Below, one piece after another: positions 15,401-24,306 of a stretch of DNA of 64,000 bases. The notes below the pieces were generated by a model, which made no database searches, was not told the DNA's origin, and saw only the letters and a list, made by a program, of their open reading frames with translations. The stretch comes from Corynebacterium sp. Its GTDB lineage: Bacteria; Actinomycetota; Actinomycetes; Mycobacteriales; Mycobacteriaceae. Each line of letters opens with the position of its first letter. Within the stretch, counting starts at the first letter, position 1. The translations under genes and the position numbers were made by a program. The DNA lies in assembly GCF_022712275.1 (NCBI RefSeq), contig NZ_JALAGU010000029.1, forward strand, positions 1-64,000, written 5' to 3'.

Positions 15401-17581
15401 GCACGTATGCAGCTTGCGACGCTGGATTTGGAGCGTCCTACACCGCTGGCGAGTATGGACATTTCGCAGCTGGATGCTTTCGCTATTCAGGCGTTGAATA
15501 GTGTGGGCCTTCTGGATGGTCAGAAGCCTACGCCGGATGCGTACTTGAATATTGGGGATCTCCAGTCTCATCAGCAGATGGCTATTGCGCTGCTGTTTGC
15601 TCTGGATAGTGAGAATCCGACTGCGGTCGCTAGCCTGCTGACTGGTGATCTTGACGCTGGCGCTCAGCAGTCGAGCGCGAAGGTCGATGATCTGGATAAG
15701 CAGAAGGCTGATCCTAAGGTTAGTCTTGATCCGAAGCCGGTTGTGGACGGGGCGGCTCGCGCTAATCAGGCTATCGCCTCGATTACTCCCCGCAAGGATG
15801 TTGACGTTGTTTTCACCGCGTCATATGCGGGAGATTGGGATCGGGCTAACCAGTCTCGCCGTGCGACAGGTGGCTACTGGCGTGGCCCGTCGTACGCTTC
15901 GGGCGGTCGTCATGGTGGCTACCAGCTGCCGACGACTGGCCCCGGAACGGATGTGACGGATGGGTTCTTGGCGTTCGACCAGAACAACATTCCGGCTGCC
16001 CGGCTCGACGCTGGCGAGTGGATCATCAACGCCAGGTCTTCGAAGAAGTACGGTAAGGAACTCCGTGAGATCAACAACGGCACCTTCCAGAAGTTGCCGG
16101 GGTATGCGGATGGCGGTATCGCCCACGCGGACGATATTGACAAGTTCGCTCGCGGGCTGGAGGGGAAGCCATACGTTTTCGGTGGCATTAACTGGGGTGA
16201 CTGCTCCGCGGCAATGTCCGCGATTGCCCGCTACACGGTCGGCATGGACCCGTTCGGCGGGCGATTCACCACCTACACTGAGCGCGATGCTCTTTTGTCT
16301 ATGGGCTTCAAGCTCGGCAGGGGGTCGCAGGGTGACCTGCGGTTCGGGTGGATGAATGGGGGGCCTGGCGGCGGTCATACTGCCGGCACTCTTCCGAATG
16401 GCGTGAACGTGGAGATGGGCGGCGCTGGCGGCAACGGGCAGTACGGCGGTATTGCCGCTGGCGCGTGGGACGCACAGTTCACGGACCATGCGTACCTTCC
16501 CGTGCCGACTACCTGGACTTCGAACCTCGATCCGATTGATACGAGCGGGTTTACGGTGAGTAGTTCCGGCACCACGTCATCCGCGTCCTCTTCGTCTTCG
16601 TCCAGTTCGGACACTTCTCCCACGTCGTGGTCTGATGTGGCAGGCATTGCCGCTTCCAGCTTCGCTAAGGGGCAGGTGCAGGACATCCTTGGCGTGTTGG
16701 GGATTCCGGACAGCCCGCCCGCGCTGGCGGCGAAGCAGCAGTGGGAGGAGGAGAACGCACGGTACCAGGAGGAGATCAGCGCTTCTTCCGCCACAGCATC
16801 GGAGACGGGGCAAACCTCGTCTACGAGCACTTCTCGGGAGCTTGACGTTCCGGTGGTGCATGACCCGTCTAAGGGCGCTTCGCAGTGGTCCTCCACTGTC
16901 GAGGAGGCGCTGAACCGTGTGGGGTTGGCGGCGTCGAATGTTTCGCGCACTGTGGAGCAGATCGACATCGAATCCGGTGGTGACCCGAACGCTACGAACA
17001 ACTGGGATTCTAACGCTGCAAACGGTGACCCGGCTAAGGGTCTGTTGCAGGTGATTGGGTCCACGTTCCGGGCGTTCCGGGATAAGGATCTGCCGAATGA
17101 TCAGACGCACCCGTTGGCGAATATTGTTGCGGCGCTGAATTATGTTGTGGACCGGTATTCCGGCCCTGAAAGTATCTGGCCGACCAGGGCCGGGTACAAG
17201 CGGGGTGGGTACACCGGCGACTTCGGAATTGATGATGTTGCAGGTGTCGTTCACGGGCGCGAGTTCGTGGTGAATGCAGCGAACACCGCAAAGAACCTGG
17301 GGCTTCTTCAGGCAATGAACAGCGGACTCCCTGTTGCGGACATGGTTTCCGCAGCGTCGGATGTGATGTCTCTGATGTCGTCCGAGGGGGACGTGTTCGC
17401 GGGCCTGGGGAAGACTTCACTGTCCGGGCTGGATGCGTCTTCGTCTACGTCGTCCTCGACTAGTGACCGGGGTTCCGTGTCGGTGACGAACAACTTCACC
17501 GCCGCTAATCCGGATGAAATGTACAGGCAGTATCGCCGTGCGGCTGCGAAGTCGCATGGGGGGAGGATTGGTGCTAGGTGA
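12476..17581 (+). CDS. Tape measure protein with peptidase and transglycosylase domains
   Basis: A 1701-residue protein that sets tail length and is ejected ahead of the DNA. The N-terminus has the TMP pattern (KISSKLGGALKKGAIGAGVS, then an LEEAATTAGSLVAAGIKPGQ-type core near 120-140). Hydrophobic segments lie near residues 50-70 and 520-545. Residues about 910-1110 are a run of loosely repeated units around the words NPTA, RPTP, KPTP. An NlpC/P60-like domain follows (about 1225-1345: GGINWGDCSAAM with Cys1243, then GGGHTAG with His), then a Ser-rich linker and a lytic transglycosylase domain (about 1480-1570) with catalytic Glu1499 in IDIESGGDP and GLLQVIGSTF. The enzymes should cut peptidoglycan during DNA entry. 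Confidence 0.93.
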   Translation: MAELGVGYISIVPEVSKISPGIAKALKASEGAADSTGDSMGSKISSKLGGALKKGAIGAGVSAGGVLAASITKGLGRLNSIEQAEAKLKGLGNSTQQVGSIMENALASVNGTAFGLEEAATTAGSLVAAGIKPGQELEGVLTTVADTATIAGRSMSDMGLIFGSVAAKGKLQGDDLMQLMAGGIPVLQLLADETGKTSAEISDMVSAGEVDFALFERAMKRGMGGAALEAGNTVQGAFKNMGAAAGRLGATIAGPFFTQAAGGFSGVTKALDDLNGRMKPVMADMASWLTGTAIPALKDFGQQGAEGLRNVWQAFKDSGAIEVTVDAFKQLWAAGKALAPALASIGKSVGAATAALGVSSWTAFVAVLKAAGVVAEALAGPLQSVADFMEAHPGLVVAAVAAWAGFKTIPGVVGKVTAVTDALKTSLAGMVAKTAGAQSTVKAITGDFRTLSPEIGRSGAAMKALGNNVPTIRNMQAAFVNAESGAKGFASSMKVGVAGAASSVGGALKGLGTNIMNAFGGPAGLVIAGATAMFMAQKSAAAQNKAAHDKMTASVIAGEAAQRDLQTALVSTNGALDDQSLATAAKVVEGELAGMVEAGEKSSGMWANMTSAFSGSMASLEGAMNWIPGVNMSVASSAQAADDSNQKLKESYTQLEYSMKAVGIPAEKLNEVVAQGGPEYEKLIQNLRNAGDNGIAAADKLEEARAQVQGIADVAKNVSPAMAEAADGVAILADASSSADDKLSALEQTMQAMGLAPKDAQQAMMDAAAAVDEVAQSALEAADASGGLGDQLFNMDGQLEPTSANARELADTLNGMRSELQNVAVNGGDTQKTFEQMGPVLDSLQQKYGLTEEQMASLRQEYGLVPDTIETLVGLEGADEATQQLASIAAAINGVPPGKDVNVGVLDEVAKTKLEEFGFKVKTLEDGSSTINVEDQAALDKYNWWMSAGFPAIDMSNPTATANLDTNGLMFSADYARMQLATLDLERPTPLASMDISQLDAFAIQALNSVGLLDGQKPTPDAYLNIGDLQSHQQMAIALLFALDSENPTAVASLLTGDLDAGAQQSSAKVDDLDKQKADPKVSLDPKPVVDGAARANQAIASITPRKDVDVVFTASYAGDWDRANQSRRATGGYWRGPSYASGGRHGGYQLPTTGPGTDVTDGFLAFDQNNIPAARLDAGEWIINARSSKKYGKELREINNGTFQKLPGYADGGIAHADDIDKFARGLEGKPYVFGGINWGDCSAAMSAIARYTVGMDPFGGRFTTYTERDALLSMGFKLGRGSQGDLRFGWMNGGPGGGHTAGTLPNGVNVEMGGAGGNGQYGGIAAGAWDAQFTDHAYLPVPTTWTSNLDPIDTSGFTVSSSGTTSSASSSSSSSSDTSPTSWSDVAGIAASSFAKGQVQDILGVLGIPDSPPALAAKQQWEEENARYQEEISASSATASETGQTSSTSTSRELDVPVVHDPSKGASQWSSTVEEALNRVGLAASNVSRTVEQIDIESGGDPNATNNWDSNAANGDPAKGLLQVIGSTFRAFRDKDLPNDQTHPLANIVAALNYVVDRYSGPESIWPTRAGYKRGGYTGDFGIDDVAGVVHGREFVVNAANTAKNLGLLQAMNSGLPVADMVSAASDVMSLMSSEGDVFAGLGKTSLSGLDASSSTSSSTSDRGSVSVTNNFTAANPDEMYRQYRRAAAKSHGGRIGAR

Positions 17582-18684
17582 GTGATTTGTTCACGCTGAC
17601 GATTGAGGGGGCGAACGGCTCGGAGTGGGTTGTTCATGGCCCCGGCTCGGAGTCATCCCCTGTTCGGCTGGAGGAGGGGGATGTGGGTGAGTTCTACGAC
17701 GCGCCTGTTGCTGTCACCTCGAAGGCTCGTGTGGGTCAGCCGGGATCGTCGTATCGGGGACACCGTGTTCTGGAACGGAACATTGTGCTTCGTCTGACGA
17801 CGTTTGACACGTCCTCTTCACTGAATTGGTCGCGGGTCGATTCTGATCTGCGGCGGGCGTTCTCGTATGACGAGGATGTGACCCTGCGCGTGTCCACGGA
17901 GCTGTCCGGTGAGCGGTACATCAAGGTCCGTTTGGCTGAGGAGCCGTCGCTGAATTCGGATCATGACCCGCTGGGGCATCGTGTGGGCCGGTGGGTGTTT
18001 TCCCTGACCGCCTATGACCCGTTCTGGTATTCCGACACGTACACAGACGAGTATGTGTTCGATGGCCTGAACTGGTATGGGGGCGGGGTGTGGGTGGACA
18101 ACCCTACCGATGTTGAGTGTTGGCCGTCGTGGGTTCTCACAGCCCCGGCTAAGTTCATTCTCCCGGATTGGGACGGGTCTCGGCAGATCGTGATCCCGTT
18201 CCAGCCTTTGGGCCGTACTGCGGTGGTGCAGTCCGATCCGATGGAGGAGATGGTGGTGGCGAATGACGACACACTGTTGTGGGCGGAGATGAACGGGCAG
18301 TTCTTCATGAATCCCGTTCCTGCCTATACGGATCGTACGTTTGTTCCGGTATGTGTTGACCCTTTGCCGAATCTGCCGATTGTTCTGCCGGACGGGTGGC
18401 GCGAGTGGATCGCGTCGGAGATTGCAAAGTGGGCTAAGGCGTTGGGCGCTGAGGGTGTTTTTCAGACCACGCCTGCGCAGTTGGGTCAGAAGATTCGAAG
18501 CATTATCACCGGGGTGACGCCTGACTGGCTGGAGGCGTTGTCCCCTACGATTCTTGGCACGTTGGTTCCGAACTTCATTGCTGACAGGATTGTTGAGGCG
18601 TGGGGTTCGGTGGGGAACATGGCGGGGGCTACGGCCCAGGTTCGTTTGAATCGGCGTTGGTCGCGCCCGTGGGGGCTTGAATAA
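17578..18684 (+). CDS. Distal tail protein (Dit-like)
   Basis: A 368-residue protein overlapping the tape measure stop as GTGA. The N-terminal half has the tail-tube-like fold of Dit proteins (LFTLTIEGANGSEWVVHGPG, GHRVLERNIVLRLTTFD, RVGRWVFSLTAYDPFWYSD), a pattern typical of actinophage minor tail proteins placed just after the tape measure. It forms the hub ring between tail tube and fibres. The C-terminal 120 residues are an additional domain with several Trp residues and no recognised motif. Confidence 0.82.
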   Translation: MSDLFTLTIEGANGSEWVVHGPGSESSPVRLEEGDVGEFYDAPVAVTSKARVGQPGSSYRGHRVLERNIVLRLTTFDTSSSLNWSRVDSDLRRAFSYDEDVTLRVSTELSGERYIKVRLAEEPSLNSDHDPLGHRVGRWVFSLTAYDPFWYSDTYTDEYVFDGLNWYGGGVWVDNPTDVECWPSWVLTAPAKFILPDWDGSRQIVIPFQPLGRTAVVQSDPMEEMVVANDDTLLWAEMNGQFFMNPVPAYTDRTFVPVCVDPLPNLPIVLPDGWREWIASEIAKWAKALGAEGVFQTTPAQLGQKIRSIITGVTPDWLEALSPTILGTLVPNFIADRIVEAWGSVGNMAGATAQVRLNRRWSRPWGLE

Positions 18685-18698
18685 TCTAAGGGGGTTGC

Positions 18699-20351
18699 AT
18701 GGGGGCGTCTAAGGCTGAGCTGGATTCTATTTGGGATGCGGCGGTTGAGCGTAAGGAGTCTAGGGCGAGGAAGCGTCGTGAACCGCCGTTGGTTCGCCTG
18801 TGGGATGGTGATTGGAATCTGCGGGGCAGGGTGACGGGCGAGTATGCCGCCGAGTTTGAGTTCAAGTTGAACGATACGGGGTCGGGGAAGGTTGATCTTC
18901 CGTTCGATCATCATCTGGCGCGGTGGGTTTCCCGGTATTGGGAACGTGATGTGCAGAACGTGTTCATTACGGTGGATAAGGATGGTGCTCGCTGGTCGGG
19001 GATGCTGGATAAGTGTACGACAGATCAGGATGAGTCTGGTCTGCGTGTTACCCATCTGGATTTTTTGCACGACTATGAGCAGTTGAAGCATATTGACGTG
19101 TGGCCGAATCCGTTCACCCCCGCTTCGGTGCAGTTCCCGAAGCAGTTCATTCTTGCAGGGCCTTCCGTCTACACGCTGAAGACGGCTCTGTTTCTGAACT
19201 TGTTCCGCATCCAGGGAAACCTGTGGCGACTGCCGGATGACCCCCTTTCCTTCAGTGGCTGGTTGCAGGGATTGAACTACAAGGAGTGGCCGATTCTGGT
19301 CACTCCTTCTTCACTGCTGCTGGATGATTCGCAGTGGACTATCGTGTCGTCCCGGTTCAAGACGTGGCACGACATGGCCTCTACGACTCTTGGCGATGGT
19401 CAGCTGTATGTGGAGTGCCGCCGGTGGATGCTGGGCGACGAGCAGCCGTGGCCGGGGGCAGGCCTGAATCGCAACGGGCAGCTGATCATCGACATCAAGG
19501 ACAAGTCCGGATGGTTCGAGCAGACAGCTATCGGTGGCACTATTGCGGGCGGTTTGATCCGTACCGGAATCGACATTGCGGACAACCTGATTGATGAGGT
19601 GCGCTACGACCTCGAAGCTGTTGTGGATGCGGACGAGTACAACATTCCGGGGTTTTTGGGGATCGTTCCGAAGCAGCCGTGGGTGGTGTACCGGACGGAT
19701 GACAAGGTGAACACGGCGGAGTCCACGAGCTTCACTTGGCAGCCGGCGACGGTCGCTCAGGTGAATGTGGGCGGCAAGTCGATGCCTGGCGTGAATGAGG
19801 GCATTAGCGCTGCGGTGCAGTTGGCGTTCAATGCGCTGTCCACGTATTTGTTCTTGCCGTCTATGGGCGGGCCGGTGGATACTCTTCTGAAGCCGATTTA
19901 TGAGGACACGATTCTGGCGTTTATGTCGCTGAAGTCGCCTTTGCGTACAACGTCTTTGGGATGGTCGCATTATTACGAGCGGTTCCAGGATGGTGGGGAT
20001 CAGGCGTGGACGTTGAGCGCTATTATTGCTCTGCGTAATGGCTTCTGGGCTACTCGTCAGCGCACGTCGCACACGATGAAGATTGGTGATGGTGCGCCCT
20101 ATTTGGTGGGGGACCGGGGCGAGGGGCATTTGTTCCTCGGTGATCGTGTGGGCGGTCAGATTCCGGGTGCCCCTACTGGTCGTGTTGTGGTGGAGCAGGT
20201 TGCTTCGTTGTCGTTGTCGTGGGATGCGGACACGCCGCACGAGTGGGAGATCACTACGGGTGATCCTGATGCTGATACTGATCCGCTGGATCATGCCCTG
20301 TCCAGGGTGAAGGATGCTTTTGCTGCTATACACGATTTGGGGGTGATCTGA
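18699..20351 (+). CDS. Minor tail protein, ReqiPepy6 Gp37-like family
   Basis: A 550-residue tail-tip protein. The N-terminus VRLWDGDWNLRGRVTGEYAAEFEFKLNDTG and the WSGMLD segment match the Siphovirus ReqiPepy6 Gp37-like family, the equivalent of Tal/hub proteins in actinophages. It probably closes the tail tip under the Dit ring and carries the fibres. The start ATG at 18699 follows AAGGGGGTTGC. Its stop overlaps the next start (TGATG). Confidence 0.82.
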   Translation: MGASKAELDSIWDAAVERKESRARKRREPPLVRLWDGDWNLRGRVTGEYAAEFEFKLNDTGSGKVDLPFDHHLARWVSRYWERDVQNVFITVDKDGARWSGMLDKCTTDQDESGLRVTHLDFLHDYEQLKHIDVWPNPFTPASVQFPKQFILAGPSVYTLKTALFLNLFRIQGNLWRLPDDPLSFSGWLQGLNYKEWPILVTPSSLLLDDSQWTIVSSRFKTWHDMASTTLGDGQLYVECRRWMLGDEQPWPGAGLNRNGQLIIDIKDKSGWFEQTAIGGTIAGGLIRTGIDIADNLIDEVRYDLEAVVDADEYNIPGFLGIVPKQPWVVYRTDDKVNTAESTSFTWQPATVAQVNVGGKSMPGVNEGISAAVQLAFNALSTYLFLPSMGGPVDTLLKPIYEDTILAFMSLKSPLRTTSLGWSHYYERFQDGGDQAWTLSAIIALRNGFWATRQRTSHTMKIGDGAPYLVGDRGEGHLFLGDRVGGQIPGAPTGRVVVEQVASLSLSWDADTPHEWEITTGDPDADTDPLDHALSRVKDAFAAIHDLGVI

Positions 20352-20734
20352 TGGGTATCCCGTTGCAGTCTGAGATGGATTTTTCGGACCCTGAGGAGCA
20401 TTTGCTGTGGGGTTTGGTCAACATGGGCGAGCGTATTGGTGCGCCGCTGCTGATGCCGGAGAAGTTCATGCGCGAGTTTTCGAAGCATTTGTACCGGTGC
20501 GGATTCCGGCACGATGCTTCGGTGCAGGAGATTTGGTACAAGCCGCCTGGTGAGGGCGATTCGATTTGGCATGGTACGGGCGGCAAGTGGCTGGAGGGGC
20601 CGGAGCCGGGGGTTCCGCCGAAGCTGCTGAGTGATGATGAGGTTGCGGAGCGCGTGATTGCGTCGTTGCCTCCGGAGATTTTGGCGAAGATCCGTGGGGG
20701 TGATGGGCATGGCGGTGATACCGGGGTCGAGTAA
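20351..20734 (+). CDS. Tail-associated protein, DUF2744-like
   Basis: A 127-residue protein with LLWGLVNMGERIGAPLLMPEKFMREFSKHLYRCGFRHD, a pattern I associate with DUF2744 proteins found after the hub gene in actinophages. It ends in a Gly/Asp-rich tail. The ATG shares bases with the previous stop (TGATG), and its 3' end overlaps the next gene by 26 bases. Role unknown; probably a small tail-tip or fibre-attachment component. Confidence 0.65.
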   Translation: MGIPLQSEMDFSDPEEHLLWGLVNMGERIGAPLLMPEKFMREFSKHLYRCGFRHDASVQEIWYKPPGEGDSIWHGTGGKWLEGPEPGVPPKLLSDDEVAERVIASLPPEILAKIRGGDGHGGDTGVE

Positions 20735-21521
20735 TCCTGTTCCTGATGGTGGCAATACGTCTGATTTGGGCGGCGTGTCGTGGATGCAGGATGTGACTGA
20801 GGGTTCTGTTCGGCAGAATGCTTACAATCAGGTTTTTCCGTCGATGCAGGGGGCGAAGGAGTCTCTTCTGGGAAACCTGTTGGGCGGGTTTTTCAGCGTG
20901 CTTACCGGTATCTTTACTGGGGCGTTGTCTGTTATTCCTTCTTGGTTCCCTAGTGGCGCTCAGCAGTTTGCTCAGCAGGTGCGTGACGGTCAGCTTGATC
21001 TGAATGATCGAACTGATCTGTTGTCCCCTCTTCTTGACTATTGTTCGGTGTCATCTAATCCTGGTTCCGGCGAGCATCGTGTGAGTAATAACAGGTTTCC
21101 GTTCACGTATCAGATTGGCCCCGCCCGTGGCGTGACGAATATGGGTGATGGTCGGCTCCGGCTCGATGATAAGGGCTTGTGGGATTTGCGGGCAATGGTC
21201 ACCGCGTCTTGGATGGGACTCCTTGGCGATTCCCAGATGCAGGTGTTTCTTCGTGTTTTGAAACCTGACGGCGCTCTCCATTCCGTGTACTCGGAGCAGG
21301 GCTACTACATGAAAACCACGAACAACGTGACAATGACTTTGGTGTCTTCCGTGGTCATCCCCGAGCCGGGGTATTACGTTGACGTGTACATTATTGGCCC
21401 TGGTGATCGTGGTTATTGGGTGGGGCCTAAGTGGAATCGTCTGACAGTTCAGCATATTTCGCGTGACGTTGAGAATGGTACGGGCGGTGAGGATTCATCA
21501 ACCCCGACCGATCCAGACTAG
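20709..21521 (+). CDS. Minor tail protein of unknown fold
   Basis: A 270-residue protein. The start at 20709 (MAVIPGSSNPVP) is eight bases after GGGGG (20696-20700) and is preferred to GTG 20700 or ATG 20703. Residues about 25-95 contain an amphipathic/hydrophobic helix region (LLGNLLGGFFSVLTGIFTGALSVIPSWF). The remainder is beta-rich (RFPFTYQIG, LRLDDKGLWDLRAMVTASWMG, VSSVVIPEPGYYVDVYIIGPGD) and could be a jelly-roll-like host-binding or fibre-attachment domain. Position between the hub and the fibre genes supports a baseplate role. Confidence 0.6.
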   Translation: MAVIPGSSNPVPDGGNTSDLGGVSWMQDVTEGSVRQNAYNQVFPSMQGAKESLLGNLLGGFFSVLTGIFTGALSVIPSWFPSGAQQFAQQVRDGQLDLNDRTDLLSPLLDYCSVSSNPGSGEHRVSNNRFPFTYQIGPARGVTNMGDGRLRLDDKGLWDLRAMVTASWMGLLGDSQMQVFLRVLKPDGALHSVYSEQGYYMKTTNNVTMTLVSSVVIPEPGYYVDVYIIGPGDRGYWVGPKWNRLTVQHISRDVENGTGGEDSSTPTDPD

Positions 21522-21536
21522 GGAGGGGAGACTTTT

Positions 21537-22883
21537 ATGCCTGTTGTTTTTGGCAATGTTGTGAACGTTGCGGGGATTCCTTTGGAAGGCACCTTGTGGG
21601 TGTCGTCCCCGGATTGGCGTCCGGGCGGTACAGCTGTTGTGTCGATGAACCGTAAGACGTATCTGGTTGAGGCTGGTCATTTCCGGACGGATGATTTGGT
21701 GCCGGGTAAGGTGCTGTTCGAGTTCCGTGGTGATGGCGATGGCCAGGTTCGGCGGAAGTCGTATGAGTTTGTTGTTCCGGATCAGGATGACGATCTGGAT
21801 TTCTTGGATTTGTTGGATACGCAGTATGAGTATCCGAATGAGGTTGTGGGGCAGGCTCAGCAGGCGGCGCGTGAGGCTCGGGAGTCTGCGAATGATGCCG
21901 CTGCGTCTGCGGCCATTGTGGGGTCGGCTGAGGCTGTGTTGGCGGCTGAGGCTGCGTCTGAGGCTTCTCGTGTGGCGGCCGAGTCGGCGCGTGATGCTGC
22001 CGCGTCTTCTGCTGCTGCGTCTGCTTCTTCCGCGTCTGATTCTGCGGACGCTCGTGACGCTGCGGTGGCGGCGCAGGGTGTGGCGGAGTCGGCACAAGAT
22101 GGTGCGGAGTCGGCCCGTGATGCGGCGGTGGTTGCTCAGGGCGCTGCGGAGTCGGCTGAGGATGAGGCTAAGGCGGCTCAGTCTGCTGCGGAGTCTGCCC
22201 GTGATGCTGCTGCGGGGTCCGCGTCGGACGCTTCCTCGTCTGCCATTGTCGCTGACGGTTCCGCTACCGCTGCCGCACAGTCCGCTTCGGACGCTGCGGG
22301 TTCCGCATCTGCCGCTGCTGCGTCTGCCGCGTCTGCCGCGTCGGATGCTGCGGACCTGGTACGCGCCGATCTTGAGGCGGCGGTAGCCGCGTCCGCGACC
22401 ACCGCCGAGGACGCCGCGTCCACGGCCACCACCGAGGCTGACCGTGCAAAAACTGAGGCCGACCGGTCCGAGTCGGAGGCCGACCGTGCTGAGGCTGCGG
22501 CGGATGGTGTTGAGGCGACGGTGGGCGATGCTGCCACAACTGCGGCGACTGAGGCTGCGGATGGTGTGCGCGATGAACTGTCCGGCCTCGTGTCTGCCGC
22601 GTCGGGTCATGCTGCTGGTGCTGAGGCGTCTGCTGTGCGTGCTGAGGCGGCTGCGGATAGTGCGGCTGCTGATGTGCGTGATGAGGTGTCTGATTTGTCG
22701 TCTGCTGCTGCGACGTCGGCGGCGAATGCTGCCGTGTCGGAGTCTGCCGCGTCGGGCCATGCGGCTACTGCGGCGGATGAGGCGGATAGGGCTGCGGCGC
22801 AGATCAGGATGTTTCAGGTGGTGGATGAGCTGCCTGATCCGATGGAGGATGGCGTGATTTACGCGGTCCGTAAGGGGGCGTAG
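21537..22883 (+). CDS. Tail fibre shaft protein, Ala-rich coiled coil
   Basis: A 448-residue protein. Residues 1-85 form a beta domain (MPVVFGNVVNVAGIPLEGTL ... FEFRGDGDGQVRRKSYEFVVP) seen at the start of many actinophage fibres. Residues about 100-420 are almost entirely Ala/Ser/Glu/Asp in a repeating helical pattern (units like ESARDAA, AAQGVAESA, ADRAKTEADRSESEADRAEAAAD), consistent with a long trimeric coiled coil. The C-terminus MFQVVDELPDPMEDGVIYAVRKGA is a motif common at fibre ends. The next fibre gene begins two bases after its stop. Confidence 0.82.
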   Translation: MPVVFGNVVNVAGIPLEGTLWVSSPDWRPGGTAVVSMNRKTYLVEAGHFRTDDLVPGKVLFEFRGDGDGQVRRKSYEFVVPDQDDDLDFLDLLDTQYEYPNEVVGQAQQAAREARESANDAAASAAIVGSAEAVLAAEAASEASRVAAESARDAAASSAAASASSASDSADARDAAVAAQGVAESAQDGAESARDAAVVAQGAAESAEDEAKAAQSAAESARDAAAGSASDASSSAIVADGSATAAAQSASDAAGSASAAAASAASAASDAADLVRADLEAAVAASATTAEDAASTATTEADRAKTEADRSESEADRAEAAADGVEATVGDAATTAATEAADGVRDELSGLVSAASGHAAGAEASAVRAEAAADSAAADVRDEVSDLSSAAATSAANAAVSESAASGHAATAADEADRAAAQIRMFQVVDELPDPMEDGVIYAVRKGA

Positions 22884-22885
22884 TC

Positions 22886-24298
22886 ATGGCTTTGGAACCG
22901 TCTTGGACTCCTTGGGTGGAGGTCACTGCGACGGGGAGCACGCTTGCCCCTGAGCGGTCGCTCAAGGCCCAGCTGGTGGCGGTCGGTGGTGGCGGTGGTG
23001 GCCGTGGTGGCTGGTACAACAATGGTGGCCGGGGTGCTGGTGGGCGCGCCGGTCAGTGGGCGTCCGCCGAGATTGACGTGTCACCCGGCCAGACCATATC
23101 GGTGACTGTTGGATTGGGGGGCTCGGGCGGTTCAGGCGGAAACATTGCGAACAATCAGCCGGATGGCCTTCCCGGTGGCGCAACCACGATTGGTTCGGTC
23201 ACTGCCGCTGGCGGCGCAGCCGGACCCGCAGGACGCAACTACGAACCCGGGCAGTCCCCCGGCACCTACACCGCGTTCGGGAGTGATTTCGTCGGCGGTG
23301 CCGAACGGGCCGGTGACGGCAATTATGCGGGCAACGCCCCAGGCGGGGGTGGCGCACCCGGCGCAGCCGGCGGTTTCCTCGGTGGCGGCACCTACGGTGG
23401 CGAGGGGGCGCGGGGCCGGGCCTGGTACCGGTTCCTCGTCACCCCGCCCCTGCCCGCCGACTGGGGCGCGCCCGGGGCGATCACCGTCGATGACAGTGTG
23501 ATCGAATCCCTGCATTTTGAGGGGTCGGAGATCGAAGAATTGTGGCTGGATGGTGTGCTCGTGTGGGACGGCGGTGCTGCTGTGGACATTGTGACGATCA
23601 CCCCCGGCACTGACGCCGGTGCTCAGCTTCGGGCCGCGTTGTCCGCCCGTGGGCTTGATTACCGGACGGTGGAGGAATTGCCTTTCCGTCTGGACACGTC
23701 AGCCGTTACGAGCATGACCCGCATGTTCGACGGGTGTGCTGCCTTGAAGAGTGCCCCTGAGATGGACACGTCAAATGTTACGACCATGGCCTACATGTTC
23801 TACGGGTGTTCTTCTCTGTTGAGTGTTCCCGAAATGAACACGTCAAATGTTACGTACATGTACCAGATGTTCTACGGGTGTTCTTCTCTGTTGAGTGTTC
23901 CCGAAATGAACACGTCAAATGCTACGAGGATGGACTACATGTTCTCCGGGTGTTCCGCATTGACGAGCGTGCCGGACATGAACACGTCAAATGTTACGTA
24001 CATGAACTACATGTTCTACGGGTGTTCTTCTCTTGTGAGCGTGCCCGAAATGGACACATCAAAGGTTGTGTACATGAACCGCATGTTCCAGGACTGTTCC
24101 GCATTGACGAGCGTGCCGGACATGAACGCATCAAAAGCTTCGAAAATGAGAAACATGTTCGACGGGTGCGTGGCACTCACGGACGGGAATGTGAAACTCA
24201 TCGGCAAAAATCCCTACGCCGATATGGCCAACATGATCGACAATTCCGGTCTCACCAAATTGCCGTTCTACGATGCCAGCGGAAACTGGACAGGGTAG
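22886..24298 (+). CDS. Fibre tip/receptor-binding protein with DUF285 (BspA-like) repeats
   Basis: A 470-residue protein in three parts. Residues 1-185 are Gly-rich (VGGGGGGRGG, GGSGGSGGN, APGGGGAPGAAGG), as in phage glycine-rich tip domains. Residues about 195-265 are a beta linker (ITVDDSVIESLHFEGSEIEELWLDG). Residues about 280-430 are six and a half 24-residue repeats of the DUF285/BspA leucine-rich type, with the pattern MFxGCSSLxSVPEMNTSNVTxM. These repeats are known in bacterial surface proteins and some phage tips as binding modules. Composition is lower in GC than the neighbouring genes. It probably binds the host surface (inference). Confidence 0.82.
   Translation: MALEPSWTPWVEVTATGSTLAPERSLKAQLVAVGGGGGGRGGWYNNGGRGAGGRAGQWASAEIDVSPGQTISVTVGLGGSGGSGGNIANNQPDGLPGGATTIGSVTAAGGAAGPAGRNYEPGQSPGTYTAFGSDFVGGAERAGDGNYAGNAPGGGGAPGAAGGFLGGGTYGGEGARGRAWYRFLVTPPLPADWGAPGAITVDDSVIESLHFEGSEIEELWLDGVLVWDGGAAVDIVTITPGTDAGAQLRAALSARGLDYRTVEELPFRLDTSAVTSMTRMFDGCAALKSAPEMDTSNVTTMAYMFYGCSSLLSVPEMNTSNVTYMYQMFYGCSSLLSVPEMNTSNATRMDYMFSGCSALTSVPDMNTSNVTYMNYMFYGCSSLVSVPEMDTSKVVYMNRMFQDCSALTSVPDMNASKASKMRNMFDGCVALTDGNVKLIGKNPYADMANMIDNSGLTKLPFYDASGNWTG
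23723..24175 (+). repeat. 72-bp tandem repeats coding for DUF285 units
   Basis: Units of 72 bases begin at 23723, 23795, 23867, 23939, 24011, 24083 and a partial one at 24155. Units 2 and 3 are identical over their first 55 bases, and units 4 and 6 share a long nearly identical core, showing recent duplication within the gene. Confidence 0.9.
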
Positions 24299-24306
24299 GG
24301 GGCATT

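Noticed and set aside
23806..24306. Upstream extension of the endolysin frame over the DUF285 repeats
   Set aside because: The overlapping + strand frame encodes the repeat protein; the second frame is open because of the 72-bp period.
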